Position numbers and translations under genes: made by a program. The notes under the pieces are model-generated. The model was not told the origin of the DNA. It did no database searches and was given only the letters and a program-made list of their open reading frames with translations. Below, piece after piece: positions 12,346 through 25,269 of a DNA stretch of 64,000 nucleotides (within the stretch, counting starts at the first letter, position 1; the number at the start of each line of letters is the position of its first letter). This stretch comes from Xestospongia muta (Eukaryota; Porifera; Demospongiae; Haplosclerida; Petrosiidae): positions 2,296,501 to 2,360,500 of the forward strand of contig OY848917.1 of NCBI GenBank assembly GCA_963693285.1, given 5' to 3'.

Positions 12346-14139
12346 CGAGAATATCTGACAATAGTTGAATGTGCCTTTGTTTTGTGAGGAGTGAGTCAAA
12401 TTTCTTCTTTTGTCTCTCTTTGCACTTATTGGTGGTGTTTTACTTCATTGCAATAATCTTTTAATGAGGTCAGATGGGAGGAGCTGAGAATGTACTGCAG
12501 TTAGCGTAGTTGGAAAAATTGGTAATGTTTTAGTTTAAATAATCAGTGGAAATCAAGTTTTATCCTAGCAGAAAGATATTTAAAACCTGTACTACGAGCA
12601 ATTTTGTATTCATCAGCAGATTAATTCTAAATACCACCTAATCTTTTAAAATATTTGAAAACAAGACATACAGAGGATTTAGTAAATATTCACTAGAACC
12701 ATTAACAGTAGTAACATATACACAATGTCTAATATTGAGTATAAGACATGAACTATAACATATGGACTTGTTAAGTACTGGGAACCAGAGGCTTCTGATA
12801 GAGATATCTTGGGAGGATATGGTAGCATGCACATTTCTGGTTGAAGGCTAAGTGTTGGCAGAGACAAGCAATCTTCTTAACTGTCTTGATGTATCGTCGA
12901 GCTGCTTTTAATGCTTTTACTTCATATAGTTTCTTTATAATGAGAAAGAGACCTGGGTGTTTAGGTAGGTTAGTGTTGCTAATAACGTTTTATCAATTCA
13001 TGGTTCAGTTATTCCATTGTTACATGATGTGAACAGTATGACTGTATAGCTTGCATAAATTAACCCTTCTGTGTACTGAGAGCAGAGATTTTGATAAGAC
13101 ATAGTTCAATTAGTCAAACTCAAATTGGACAGATTACAACTGCATTAACTTGTTATAACTTGATTCAGTGTCTTCCTTTAGTGTCTCATTGTATCTTTCT
13201 AACAATTGTGCACACATGAAGCAGAAACCCATACTATATTATTAGAAGGAAAGACATTTCCCCCTTTTTGGTCACTGAACCATTCATCATACACATAAAT
13301 ATTTTGACATATTTTTAGCAACTACAAGCCAAAAAGTTTGTTGTTGTAAATCTTTTTATTCATGTTAGTGGATTTAATAAACACTCTGCTGTAGTCCTTT
13401 TTAGGACTCTATTATCATCTGCTTTAGCACATTTTAGCACATATTTTTCTACATTTAACACTTCAAGTGACTAGTCAGCCTTTATACTGTCTTCGTTGAG
13501 CACAGTTTCTGCTCTATATCATTTTGTTTCTTCTTTTTGCTTGGTTCATTTGACCTTTGTTAAAATGCAGAGCTTATGATATTGATACTCCAATGATTAT
13601 GTTGATAAATCAGAGCTTACGATATTCAAGGAGAAGAAAGTACAAGAACTTGTTTTAGTGTATTTATAATTATATCATCTTTTATTTTGCAAAATTGTGT
13701 TTTGCTTCAATGAACTGTTGACAACTACTCTCTTATGGTATAGTCTAAACGACTTCTTTCCGTTGCTAGTCTTTGGCACTAACTGGTGTGTAATATAAAT
13801 AAGCATGATGTGATATTTCATTAATGCTGCCTCAATGTCTTTGTGATACATTTTAATTTGGATGAATGTCAAGTGTTAAATTATCTTCCGTATTATATGG
13901 TTGTATGCCCACACTTCACATAATAATCACAATTTTTAACTGAACAACATTAAGTCCTTAAGTCCTCGGAGTTTACTATATAATTGCATTTTACTGACAC
14001 TCATCTAACCTTCATTGTATGATACACAACTAAAAATTTTCAGTAGGTATAGCACACAAAATCAAGTGTGCAACCGATGTTGCAATACGCAATTTTGACA
14101 TATCTTGAATGCAATTTTGACATCATATCTTAAATGATT
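12346..14139. other. Intergenic, no gene seen
   Basis: AT-rich DNA with only short open frames. No motif, splice-bounded exon or RNA gene was recognised. Confidence 0.55.
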
Positions 14140-14345
14140 TTCATCTGCTTTAAAACTTTGTGCATTTTTAATAACTAGATATGCACAATCTAAAAACGAT
14201 GGACTACTCATAAAGAGCTTTAACAATGGATGTAGAAGATACTTCACTGATTTAATCAGTGCAGTATATTCTACTAATAAGAAAGAATTAAACAAATCAA
14301 CCAGATTAGTATAGTTCTTCCTTATTATTAAAATGTGATGGAAAG
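14140..14345 (+). repeat. Dispersed repeat family A, copy 2
   Basis: Shares AACTAGATATGCACAATCT, GGACTACTCATAAAGAGC and the trailing TTCTTCCTTATTATTAAAA with the copy near 16.1-16.4 kb. The end block is rearranged. A further partial copy with AATAGATATGGCATAAACTG lies at 14480-14580. Confidence 0.5.
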
Positions 14346-14580
14346 AACCTTCACTTGAATCTTAGTTCAGGTGTTCTTAGAGTTATCTTTAAAACTTCTC
14401 ATTTTCATTCCCACAAAAGCCACTACTAACGAATTACAAACTCTATTCTTTACCCAGAGACATGTTGTACTCAAAAAGAGGGTAAGTATGAAGGAATATA
14501 ACTTTGTTTAAGAAGGTGGAATATTCCTAGAGCTTTAGCAATAGATATGGCATAAACTGCACTGATTAGCATTGTTTTTT

Positions 14581-16111
14581 CTTTTTTTTAAACATGAAAG
14601 ATAATGTGTGTGTTGTTTAACTTGTGGAAAATATCAAAAAATAATATGCAAGCCTTCTTTTGTTGACAGAGACAGGCTTCTTCTACATTGGCCAGATTTG
14701 ACCTTTGGTATCTATGAAATATTAAAGAAAGATGTTGCACTTGCAATATACAGATACATATCAAGGAATATAAATTCATGTTGATTCATATAAGCAAATT
14801 TTGAGGGCCCTTTATTCTATGTAATTAGAGTTTGCTAAGTTGATATGTCTACTTCTCTAACTGCTGATCTTCAATAATGTTCAAGTAACATTCTATCCTT
14901 ATATGATCCAAAGTACCGAGAGTACAGATGAACTTGACTTTTTGAGCTGACATTTGTATCGAGCACAGATTAAACCATTACAGATTCCAGCAGATAAACA
15001 AATGTTGCCTGCTACTGTTGTAACTGGCCTTTGGATTGAGGCCCACCTTTCTCACCATGATTTTTGGCCAGTGGGAGAATTGTTTTATTATCTTCTGGTT
15101 TGTCCATTATTAGAAATAATAATCAGTTGTGTATTCTTCCAGTATTTTATAAGAGTAGATGACAATGTTTATTGTTAACAAATAATAGGTTCAATGTTTT
15201 TTCTATCTAATGAACATAAATAATAAGTACTTGCAACATCGTCTCTTTTGCAGCAGAAGAAGCTTTCAAATGTATCTGGCATCAGTTTCTTGTTAACTCA
15301 CTTGTTCTTTGTATGATGTACATGACAGTTACTCAGAATGAAATCTATGCTTGTTTTGTTAAGAAAAATAGTAGTAATATATCTGTTGTCACCATGCAAT
15401 TACATTAAGAATAGAAATTGCAAGGTACTATTATTTATGCATACAACAATTCTTTTAATAACTAGAGTGTGCTCTTGGTGTTGATAAAACTGTAACAAGA
15501 ATACAATCAAAACATGAACACAAGCAACATTAATAAACATTATTATTTTAAACAAACAAGTTTTGTTAATATATTAGCTTACTATTAAAGGTAAACTGAA
15601 GTCTCAATAATGTGGATGATGAAACAGTTGAAGTTGAGTTACCGCCTCCCTCGGTGGTATTTTTTATATGGAGGTTTCTTGTTCTCTATTTTACCTGAAG
15701 GAATAATTTATTGAAGTGAAAATATTTTTATTATTGAGTACCACACTAGCAAAGATTTAACCTGAGACAACATATTGCTGTAGTCTCAAAGTAAAATAAT
15801 GTTGTAGTTATCAATTATGTATATTAGCTGGAGACAATGACTAAGATGGTTCGCATCGAGTTGAATACAAAATTGCAAACAAAAATATTTTACAACACTA
15901 CCTTGACAATATTACCAGATGTACACTGTATTTGTCAACCTGCAGTATGTTTTTGATTTACAACTACTGTTAATAGAAATAGCTGGTAACCACAAATTCA
16001 CTTGTACTCACTGCTTTCTTCATTGTGTGGTGCATAATGGCAATTATGTATAACTTGTTCTATTTACTACCTTTTACATGGTCTTTTGCCAAACTATTAA
16101 TACAGCTTAAA
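14581..16111. other. Intergenic, no gene seen
   Basis: AT-rich DNA. The longest open frame (14954-15178, plus) has no recognisable motif. Confidence 0.55.
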
Positions 16112-16385
16112 TAATTTGCTTTTAAACCTCATTTTTAAATGCATTGCTGATCATAATTATTACTATGTTGATAAAGTCAGATTGCTTGTCAAATGGTGGT
16201 TATGAATGAAGGAATATGATTTATGATTCTACGTCTCAAATTCTGTTTTTAGCTTATTAGCAAGATGAGCACATTAAGAAGATGGACTATTCATAAAGAG
16301 CTTTATTAGTAATAGATATGGCATATACTGCACTAATTAGCTCAGTTCCTTCTTACTATTAAAACATGGAAATCTTGACTCTTAC
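16112..16385 (+). repeat. Dispersed repeat family A, copy 3
   Basis: One of the most complete copies. It has TTTTTAAATGCATTGCTGATC near the left end, GAATGAAGGAATATGATT in the middle, CTATTCATAAAGAGCTTTA, and the end block ATAGATATGGCATATACTGC. The piggyBac remnant starts about 350 bp further on. Confidence 0.6.
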
Positions 16386-16739
16386 GTTAAAGAGGATTAG
16401 CCTTATTGTAAAACTCATTATTTTCATTCCCATGAGCAAACTGTGCATTACTCTTGGACTATATAGTTTATCCAATGTATAATTTATTACTTGTAAACAA
16501 ACCAAAGAAGCTCAATTATAATATCTACAACAAGGCTTTGAATGCAAGATTAATTCCTTTTAGGCCACGTGATGGTCTTACAATATTAAATTTTGTCATG
16601 TCTCTGTCCTTTTGTTGGGTCATTACAAACTATACAACGTCTTCTGGTCTGTCCTTGTTCTATGTAATGTCTCACCTGGAACCTCTCCTCTTGCCTTGTA
16701 GGTCACATAAGACATCGTAGTACATCCCCTACAGGCAAC

Positions 16740-17803
16740 TGCTCACAGAGGCCAACTACCATGCTACGGTGATAATCGGCATGCGACAACGGCTTAGCCA
16801 TGGTTTCTGAATAAAGGATGTACGAATTCACAATTGCGACCTCCATCAACCAGAACATGAGCTTTCTCTACCACTTTACACTACTTTCAAAGGAGTAGGT
16901 AGTACTCTGAATATTGGTCTGTCTTATCAACTCCACCCATGCTCTGGTTGTACCTTTCAATAACCAGAGCTTTCTCCCTGATTTCCCCCCTACGGCCATT
17001 GACTCTTATCATTGTTGCCTGATGGACACTGGAGATTATAATAGTTGGCTTTCCCTTATCCCTCCAAGCCAAAACCATTTTTTTCATCCCTCCAGGTCCT
17101 TGTTTCTCCCTTGTTCATTTTGAATGACTTTGCTCTAACCACACTGGGTAGCTGGCGCCGACATTTATTCAGTGTTCCAGTATATCCAGTCCCTCTTCTC
17201 TCCAATTCATCTACCAATGGAACACTGGAATAAAGCCGGTCAGCATAGATATGATGACCCTTGTCAAGATATTTCTCGGTAAGGCCAATCACAACCTGGG
17301 CGAGCATAGGGAGATCAGGATTTACAGACAAAGAATACTTTTTTTGCATCTCACTTCCAGTATAGGGGAAAATATTTAGAATATATCCTGTTCTACTGTC
17401 AGCGAGAACAAACGCCCTTCAGGCCGTATTTGGTCGGTTTCAGTGGACAGTATTGTTTAAATGAAACCACACCCTTGGACCCAACCATACTTTCATCCAC
17501 TGAAATGTCACACCCAGGGTAGAAAACTCTCTGGAATCTGGCAAGTAGTGTTTCGAGGAGAGGTCTAACCTTGTCAAGTCTTTGTATCAAAGTTTTTGGT
17601 TCGGGAAGGTGGAGCATCCAAAAGATTTCCTCGAATCTGTTTCTTGGGAAGACATCGTGGAAGAAAGGGATGTAATCTTGTTTGCTGATATTTTGTTGGA
17701 AAAGAACCTTCCTAAATATATCAACAAGTGTCATCTTCACTTTGCTTCCTCCAGTAACAGTAAATAGTTGTGTAAGCAGCAAATTGACCCCCACATTCTG
17801 CAA
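16740..17803 (-). pseudogene. Decayed piggyBac transposase, copy 1
   Basis: Three overlapping or adjacent minus-strand frames and a 3' tail together cover the piggyBac DDE core. The first (17399-17803) has FPRNRFEEIFWMLHLPEP and ISVDESM with the first catalytic Asp. The second (17056-17349) has HHIYADRLYSS with the second Asp. The third (16887-17087) has NQSMGGVDKTDQ with the third Asp region. The tail near 16740-16880 fits the end of the family's core. Frameshifts separate the parts, so no transposase can be made. It is closely related to the copy at 25.3-26.2 kb, so both come from one family. TTAA-flanked ends were not located. Confidence 0.88.
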
Positions 17804-19311
17804 AAGAGTCTTTGTATTTTATCCATATCATTCTTTTTGTAATGCTTGATAGTAGTAGCTTGCAGTCATACTTTTTATATCCTGGAGTTCCATCTGGTAA
17901 AAGAATTGCGTTTTCTTAACTAGTTGTCCAGGAATGTCAATATCATCTCTTGCTAAGGTATTAGCTGATAACCTTCCCTTGTTGCCTGCCATGTTGTCAT
18001 GTAGCAATAGCATTTTCATGGTATTGCTTTTTTAGAACCCTGTACTTCTTTGTGCTCATGTCGTGTAAAAACGAAAAGATCTTTAGACAGACCAGTCTTC
18101 CTCCATGTAGAAAGGTTATAGTGCTAATGTTTTCGATTCTAATAAAAATGGTGGTTAACTCTTAGATCACTGAAGTTTGTCATAGCCGCTATTTGACAAA
18201 TAACAACCGAACCCAATTCCTTTATACTTTATACCTGTTACTCTTGTATTCATCAGAAGTTAGGGTTGTGCAACAAAGTTGTTGTTTGTGTCCTAGTCGA
18301 TAAGTACACCAATTTGTAGCAAACTCTTTGTGTTTTTACTTCCTCATTTACGTCAATGGTACGAGCATCAAGAGCAGCAGTGGATGGTATATACAATAGC
18401 TGTAGAATTAAAGATTTTCTTGAGTGATGAGTTGTAAGGAAATAATCACTTACATCACTCTCACTTCCACCAATGAGCACTTCACCACCAATGTAAGTTT
18501 TGATATTGTTGTACGAGCTGATAGTGTTTCTCTATTTATCCTGTCTATTATTCATTTATTATCAGGCATTCATTTTAGCTGCAGTCTGAAACAAAATCAA
18601 GAACTGTTTGCTAGTGTCTTTGAGAAACATGAGAGGCCACACTTTAATATTAGCAAAATGAAATATAGGGACTTTCTTTTGGTCATGTTGTTTTGTTCAA
18701 TATATGCTGTACTGCTTTTTCTTTATCGAAATGAATATTCATTTGTTAATAAGCAAGTGTTATAACTTTTTACTCAATGAAATATAATTTTGGGCACAAA
18801 AAAACTTCTTTCATTGAAATATTCTTTATTTTTCTATACAACTCTTGAAGTTATTTTAATTCTAGCGTACAAGATATGACAAAGTCTTTACTTAATTTCA
18901 CTCTTAACTTGTTTGTTGCTTTATAAAGGTTTTCACCATATTTACTGGAATGTTTATATCTAACAAGTTGTTAGATCCATTGTAGTATTGCTGTTGTATT
19001 TCATTAACACAGTTAACATTTATACACTTTATTATACATGTTTGTTATGTACTTTTTATGTATTTCTATGTATTTCTACAAACATTCTATAATGTATAAA
19101 CATTGTTAGTATTGCACGGTTATAGATTTTATTTTATATTTTATTATTACTCAGGTGTTGTACTGTTTTGAACATCATCTGACTACCTAGTTGTATTAAC
19201 AGAGATCAAGACAGTTCATGGCTAAGAAAAGGTACAATATATAATCAATCATTAATAGATAAATTTAGACTAGGTGTGAAGACTAGATAGTGATAGTTGA
19301 TGCACAGTTCT
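17804..19311. other. Intergenic, no gene recognised
   Basis: Contains a 113-codon plus-strand frame at 18424-18765 with hydrophobic stretches but no recognisable family, and a 63-codon minus frame at 17828-18019 that may be flanking piggyBac sequence. I treat both as unsupported. Confidence 0.5.
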
Positions 19312-19512
19312 GTCATTTTCGTCACAAAGGGTCTCTCTCTTGGTTTGGCCATCACAAAGGGGTCCCCCCTTTGGCTTGGCCGTCATTTTTGTCACAAAGG
19401 GTCCCCCTTTTGGTTTGGCCATCGTTTTCATCACAAAGGGTCCCCCATTTGGTTTGGCTGTCGTTTTTGTCACAAAGGGTCCCTCCTTTGGTTTGGCCAT
19501 TGGTTTCGTCAG
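19312..19512. repeat. 39-bp minisatellite, five copies
   Basis: Units of 39 bp start at 19312, 19351 (shortened to 31 bp), 19382, 19421 and 19460, each holding CACAAAGGGTCCC and TTGGTTTGGCC. Since 39 is a multiple of three and the unit lacks stops, several frames on both strands stay open. On the minus strand the repeat reads as a 13-residue unit like KPKGGPFVTKMTA. No start context or splice site supports translation. Confidence 0.93.
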
Positions 19513-19842
19513 CAAGAAATTGTTTCTTGAAGTTGTTCTATAGAGAACCCCAGACTTCATCATGATGACTATGTGTTCGTGTCACAACATCACTTTTATT
19601 CCTTAGAGCCAATTTCTAAATGATCTTCCTCTTATACCCAAGTATTTCTTTCATACTGTTTTTCCTTTCTTTATACTTCACTGTGTCTGTTCTCAGTTCC
19701 TCTTGATTTTCTGCTAATAATGGCCTCTTAGCCAATGTTTTCTTTTTTCAACACTCATCACTTTCTTCATTATTAGCTGATTCTATAGAAGACACAGACA
19801 ACATAATATTCATTAAAGATCTGAGTGTAATATATCATAACC

Positions 19843-20450
19843 AACTGTTGTATTAGGCTTCCATGTCCGTGATTGTGTACATCAATCATTATTTTAAAAA
19901 TATGACAGTAGGTCAATAACATCCTCCTTCAGGTTGGATGATAATGTTTCTGATATTGTTGAGTTCTCTGTATATTGCAAAATCATAAAATTAAAGTTTA
20001 TTAAGTTTGATGATGCATCCTTTTTTATTGGAGCAGGTGAGTAATCAAAGCTTTTGAAGAATTCCTTATGTGGCTAATCAATATATTTCAATTGTTCTGC
20101 TTTGCATTTTCATACGTCAATGCATTTTTCTCGTTTATAATATGATCAATTTCAGAGTGTTTGTCAAAAAGAGGTTGCGGATGTAGGAATACAATTTATG
20201 ACTTCATGCCTCAAGTTCTTTAGTAGTATTTAAAATTTCATATAAAGTATTTACAATTTCTGATTAAAAATATAAACTATTCATTAAAACTTTATTAATA
20301 GGTATAAAATATATTGCACTGATTAGTTTAATTCTCTCTGATTATTAAACAAAGAGAAATGCTTTATCTTAATGTAATGTCTTCACACTTTTATATCTAT
20401 TGGCATTAACAAAAAGCAATGTTTTTGCATCACTCATTGGTCAACTTTAG
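19843..20450 (+). repeat. Segmental duplication, left copy
   Basis: Matches 24190-25025 over some 600 bp with small indels. Shared stretches include CATCCTCCTTCAGGTTGGAT, TTGTCAAAAAGAGGTTGCGG and TTTTTGCATCACTCATTGGT. This copy lacks the pogo-like MITE present in the right copy, so it serves as an empty site (ACTTTTATATCTATTGG near 20387). A family A end block lies inside it. Confidence 0.85.
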
Positions 20451-20914
20451 CCATTTTGGCAAACTGCTTATAGTAGCAGATACCAATTTGCCTTCGTACC
20501 ATAGTTTGAACTGCCAGGGTGGATGTAATTTTGCATCTGCGTGTGTACAAGAGTTAATAAATAATCTTATCACTTAACTTGAAAGAGAAAACAATCAACT
20601 ACAATCAACTACAATTATGTTATCATAAATTGAAGTGATGTCTTAGTTCATGAGGACTAGGTTTATTTTTATAGCTTTCTCATATTTCACTCCCACAAAA
20701 GCAGCCACTACTAAATGAATTCTTTTAGCCAGAGATTATGTTTTGCCTTTGTGTTCTTGCTTGAACATTTTTAAAAAATTTTATTCTATCCAACTTGTAT
20801 CATTCTTAATACATTAATTTATACTCTGACTATTTACATGTTGTTATACAAATGATGTCTGGTCAAAGCATTTAATTTTGCAACTTTATTATCTTTGCAA
20901 TAAGAGCTTTTATT
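20451..20914. other. Intergenic, no gene seen
   Basis: AT-rich DNA with a partial match (TTTTATTCTATCCAACTTG near 20780) to the repeat module that recurs at 23-29 kb. Confidence 0.5.
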
Positions 20915-21125
20915 TTAAATGCATTGTTGATCATAAGTATTGCTATATTGATTAATTCAGACTACTACTCAAACAATGGCTATGGATGAAGGAACATTAT
21001 GACTTATGCTTCAAATTTTTTTTTAACTTAATAGCTAGATATGTGCAGTCTGTGTCTCAAAAGATGTTTAACAAACAAAATAAAATCCTTCCCATGCTTG
21101 CTTGCAATTGATATATTTATACAGT
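20915..21125 (+). repeat. Dispersed repeat family A, copy 4
   Basis: Matches 27885-28085 closely: AAATGCATTGTTGATCATAA at the left, then GGATGAAGGAA, AACTTAATAGCTAGATAT, AAGATGTTTAACAAACAAA and ATGCTTGCTTGCAATTGATA. The two are the most similar pair in the family. Confidence 0.7.
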
Positions 21126-22635
21126 ATGTCAAAGTCTTTTGCTTTCAGTTAGTGTTATTGTACAAAGAAGGATTTTTAATTTCTGTTAAGTCCTTTATGT
21201 GAAATCACATAACTACTGCAATACCTTGTGAGATGGTTTAGACCTTAAGTTGCTAAGAAAAGCTTGTCTCTCTTGAATGTTACCTAACTTAGGTACCAAA
21301 GGTACTGTTAAAAGACGCAATGAAATTAACTGATTTTGTTCACGTGGAGAGTATTTCTGTGGCACTGTTTGCTAAGTCTGTGCAAGGGTCAGTTTTGTTT
21401 TCAAATATATTCACTAATTTCTTTATGTTTGGTAGTAAGGCTGTATGCCTAGACAAGTGATTGATGATTTAGATTATGAGTTAAAGTGGAGGTAAAAATA
21501 AGTTGAAATCTCTTAGTATTGGGTGGTTCTTAAAAGAAGCATTTAATAATGAATAGACATAGGTGTAAGAAGTGTTGTATTTATTCTCTTCTACTTATTT
21601 ACATGAATGACAATTGTGACGAGTTCTGCCACAGTTATCACATTGTCTTATTTTCTTAGTAGGAAGAGGTGGAAGATGAGATGATTGTATAGCATGAGAG
21701 GTTGTTGGGAGTGGGTACTGAAGTTGTTAATGCTGGAAGATTTGATGGTATAGGACACATCAAATCTGTAGACCTGTCAGTGCAAAAAGGACGTTTTTTT
21801 GTGCAGATACAGTTGTCTTTCAGGAGATGAACCTTGTGGCTGAATTACTTAGCGGTTTGGCATATTTGAATTTCTTGGTAGCAATAGGACATTCTTGTTG
21901 ACTTTTGAATAGCAGATTTCTGATGGCTGCGTTGAACTAAAGAAGACTGAGAGTTTGTAGCCATTATTTGTCCTAAACAGAAAAGGTCATCAGACATGAC
22001 CTGACTCTCAAGGATAAGACTTTGTGCAGAAATTTTGTAGCAAGAATTAAAAACTTTAAAACAAAATTAATTACATAAAACATGGTGGTCTCAACACTAA
22101 ACATGACAATGCCATTGTAAAGTACTATAACGTTGGAGCTAATAGAAACATTTTAGGCAAAATTAAATTTAATACTGAAATTATACAATGCTCCAATAAA
22201 TGCCCTTGGAGTTGACAAGACTAGTGTTGTATAGCAGACAGAAACACTCATTTATGTTTATATAAGTACTTAGCACAAACTACACGTAAACAAATGTAGA
22301 CTGTAAACTTACAGTAAGGACACTGGTAGGAATTGCATGGTCAGTAGGACCAAACAGCAGCAGAGTAGGAGAGAAATGGCAACGAAGTAGAGAGAGAAAT
22401 GGCAGGAATTACAGGAACAGCAGGAACGAATAGCAGCAGAGCAGAGTGAGAAGTGATGCTGAACCTATAAAGCAAACAAGTGGTGACCTTGAGAAATATT
22501 AAGTGTACACATGATTTTGCAATAATTATAATCATTTAATTTGCCTGTTTTATCTTTCTTCTCAATTAATTAACGGAAGAGGAGAAGCATATTTGTCAGG
22601 TTACCATTGCAGATTATCTTCACACTTCAAGCAAC
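21126..22635. other. Intergenic with a purine-rich stretch
   Basis: AT-rich DNA. From 22345 to 22460 the plus strand is strongly purine-rich with imperfect GAGAGAAATGGCA and GCAGCAGAG repeats. A zinc-knuckle-like coding fragment lies at 21595-21700 (separate entry). Confidence 0.5.
21595..21700 (-). pseudogene. Zinc-knuckle C-terminal fragment
   Basis: On the minus strand an open stretch ends RQCDNCGRTRHNCHSCK and a stop at 21595-21597. The Cys and His spacing fits CX2CX4HX4C, a CCHC zinc knuckle. Such knuckles often sit at the C-terminus of transposon or retroelement proteins. The upstream part (to about 21950) is open only in pieces and was not recognised. Confidence 0.35.
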
Positions 22636-22638
22636 TTC

Positions 22639-22670
22639 TATTCATATTCATATTCATATTCATATTCATA
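22639..22670. repeat. ATTCAT microsatellite
   Basis: Five consecutive TTCATA hexamers starting at 22640. Simple-sequence repeat with no visible function. Confidence 0.9.
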
Positions 22671-23223
22671 GCAACTCAACACTCAACAACTACCATGCCA
22701 TCAACCACAAAATTAAAAAAAAATGTAAAGTACGAAGGAAGATGATTATAAGTATTTAGAAACAATAAATAAAAAATAATCATAATAAATTGTTGATGTG
22801 TACTACTACTGTCAGTTTTCATTTCCATGCATGCATGTAAGAATGAAGGGGTTGGTGCATGCCTGTGAACGTTACAGGTACAAGCATCAATCATTTCTTG
22901 GAAAAATTAACAATAATACAAGCAAAACTCCAAGAAATGGACTGCTTGTCAGCAACTTACATATTCTTATCCAGCCAGAATATCACTCTTTTTCTTTTGG
23001 AATGAATTTGGTAGCAAAAACTGTTGCATAAAATATGACTTTCATATTTTGTGTAGTATTCTTCCATTACATCCCCAAACTGGTAGACAATCTGATGCTA
23101 CAATCAAACATTATGCCACAATATTGTTTGTGTACATCGAGTAATTGATAATAATATATTGATTGTAAAGTTGTCTCGGTATATTTTTCATTATGAATAT
23201 TACATACAATTGTGTTGATTAAC
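22671..23223. other. Intergenic, no gene seen
   Basis: AT-rich DNA with only short open frames lacking motifs. Confidence 0.5.
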
Positions 23224-24700
23224 AACCTCATCAGCTGCTGTTCATATTTCGTTGCAATTTTATTCTGTCCAGCATGTACGATTGTTAAAATTATTGCTGC
23301 CACATTTATATGCTTTATTTATTTATTTATTTATATAACAATTGTATAATGCAATTGCGTTTACTACTGACTTTACATGTAGTTGTAGGTTTTGTTAATG
23401 TTTAACTTTTGAATTTTGTTATTATTGTCTCCATACGCAGGCAATGTTTCATTGTTCACAAAGTGTAAAAATCAATGCAGCTGGAGAAATTTTGTTCTGG
23501 AAATTCTGTTGGCTATTGGGCGATAGTGAAATCCTTTGTTTGTTATCCAGTAGTCACGGATGGGCAGTAGCCGAACAACACACATGAATGCATCTTGAAT
23601 GTTTTGCTTTAAACTTTTTTAATTCTTACGAGACCATAATTAATATTAATATCAATGCATTCTGCCTACACGTGATTGCGTTATTTATTTCCTGGAGACA
23701 TCAATTTTTGAACATGAGCATTTGCTGCCATGATATGGCTACCTTTATAAGGTAGCCAGACACATACCTCAAATAGTTGGTTTACCGTTGCAGTACTGTT
23801 GAAAACTAACCCTGCCTTTGAATTTTGCAATTTTATTCTGTCCAGCATGTACGATTCTTAAAACTTGCTGCCACATTTATATGCTCTGACAATTCACATG
23901 TCCAGTAAAAAAGCTTTTATTTTTACAACCTTATCGTGTTTACAAATAGCCCTTCTTACATAAAATTGTATTGATAAATAATTTTCATCAGCTGCTGTTC
24001 ATATTTCGTTGCAACATTATTCTGTCCAACATATATGATCCTTAAAAGTAACGTCCATGCTCTAAACAACATTACCTAAATCATGTCCAGTTAATGTGTT
24101 TATTATGCACGTTTACAAACCTGATATGTAGCTTGGATTTTTCCTTTCTCATAAATGAGTGTGTTTTTAAAGGTATAGTAATGTTTTTGCTTCCATGTCT
24201 TATGATTGTGTACATCAATCAATAGTTTAATATGACAGTAGGTCATTCACATCCTCCTTCAGGTTGGATGATACTGTTCCTAATTGTTGAGTTTTCTGTA
24301 TATTGTAATTAATAATGATCATAAAATTAAAGTTTATTAAGTTCAGTTCATGAATTAGGCTTTAATGATGCATCCTTTTTATTGGAGCAAGTAAGTAATC
24401 AAAGCTTTTGAAGAACTCCTTATATACGTTAGATGGCTAATCAATGTATTTCAATTGTTCTGCTTTGCATTTCATACGTCAATGCATTCTTCTCATTTAT
24501 AATATGTTGATCAATTTCAGAGTGTTTGTCAAAAAGAGGTTGCGGATGTAGGAATACAATTTATGACTTCATGCCTCAAGTTCTTTGTATTATTAGTATT
24601 TAAAATTTCATATAAAGTATTTACAATTTCTGATTAAAAATACAAATACAATTCATGAAAACTTTACTAATAGATATACCATATATTGCGCTATTAATCA

Positions 24701-24745
24701 GGAAGGAAAAGCTTCATCTTATTACATTAAGATGCTTTTCCTTCC
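24701..24745. repeat. Short near-perfect inverted repeat
   Basis: GGAAGGAAAAGC, a 3-nt interruption and ATCTTA are mirrored by TAAGATGCTTTTCCTTCC after a short loop. It could form a stem of about 18 bp with a small bulge. The left copy of the duplication has no such palindrome, so it arose or survived only here. Confidence 0.8.
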
Positions 24746-24770
24746 AATGTAATATCTTCACTCTTCGGTA

Positions 24771-24985
24771 CAGTGCGTCCTTGGTTATCCAAGCACCTTC
24801 ATAAGTAGTAATTTTGAACTGTGTTCATATGAATGAAATTGTTCAGATAAGTGAAATAAACACACACACACACGTGTAATTACAGGGTTACACTAATAAA
24901 TTCACTGAATAAAAAAATGATGTAATAGTTGGTTGACTTCAAACTTTAAGTTCGGATAATCAAGATTTGGATAACTGAGGATGCA
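24771..24985. mobile_element. Pogo/Tigger-like MITE, about 215 bp
   Basis: The left end CAGTGCGTCCTTGGTTATCC and the right end, read in reverse as TGCATCCTCAGTTATCC, resemble pogo/Tigger inverted termini. TA dinucleotides flank both sides. The duplicated locus at about 20387 is uninterrupted with one TA, as expected for a TA target duplication. There is no coding capacity, and a (CA)n tract lies inside. The right end lacks the outer CAG. Confidence 0.75.
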
Positions 24986-25269
24986 TATCTATTGGTATTA
25001 ACAAAACTCGTTTTTGCATCACTCATTGGTCACTTGAGATATTGCAGACCAATAGAATGGATGGACTTGGTGTTGCCCAATAAGAGTGTGGTTGATGTGA
25101 TCCTGAAAAGAAATGTCATCATTGTCATTATCTGAATCAGATGTAGCTGGTGCTGCAACATATAGTATGATCAGGTACTGGTTTATGGCTGGTGTAGTAG
25201 TTCTTAAAAAAACTGATTGCTTCCCCATTGTTGCGGATAGTGAGATTGTAAAGTGTAGCCATCAAAACC

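Larger units (their letters stand above)
24190..25025 (+). repeat. Segmental duplication, right copy
   Basis: Counterpart of 19843-20450. It differs by small indels, by an inserted pogo-like MITE (24771-24985) and by an inverted repeat at 24701-24745. The piggyBac remnant begins about 250 bp to the right. Confidence 0.85.
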
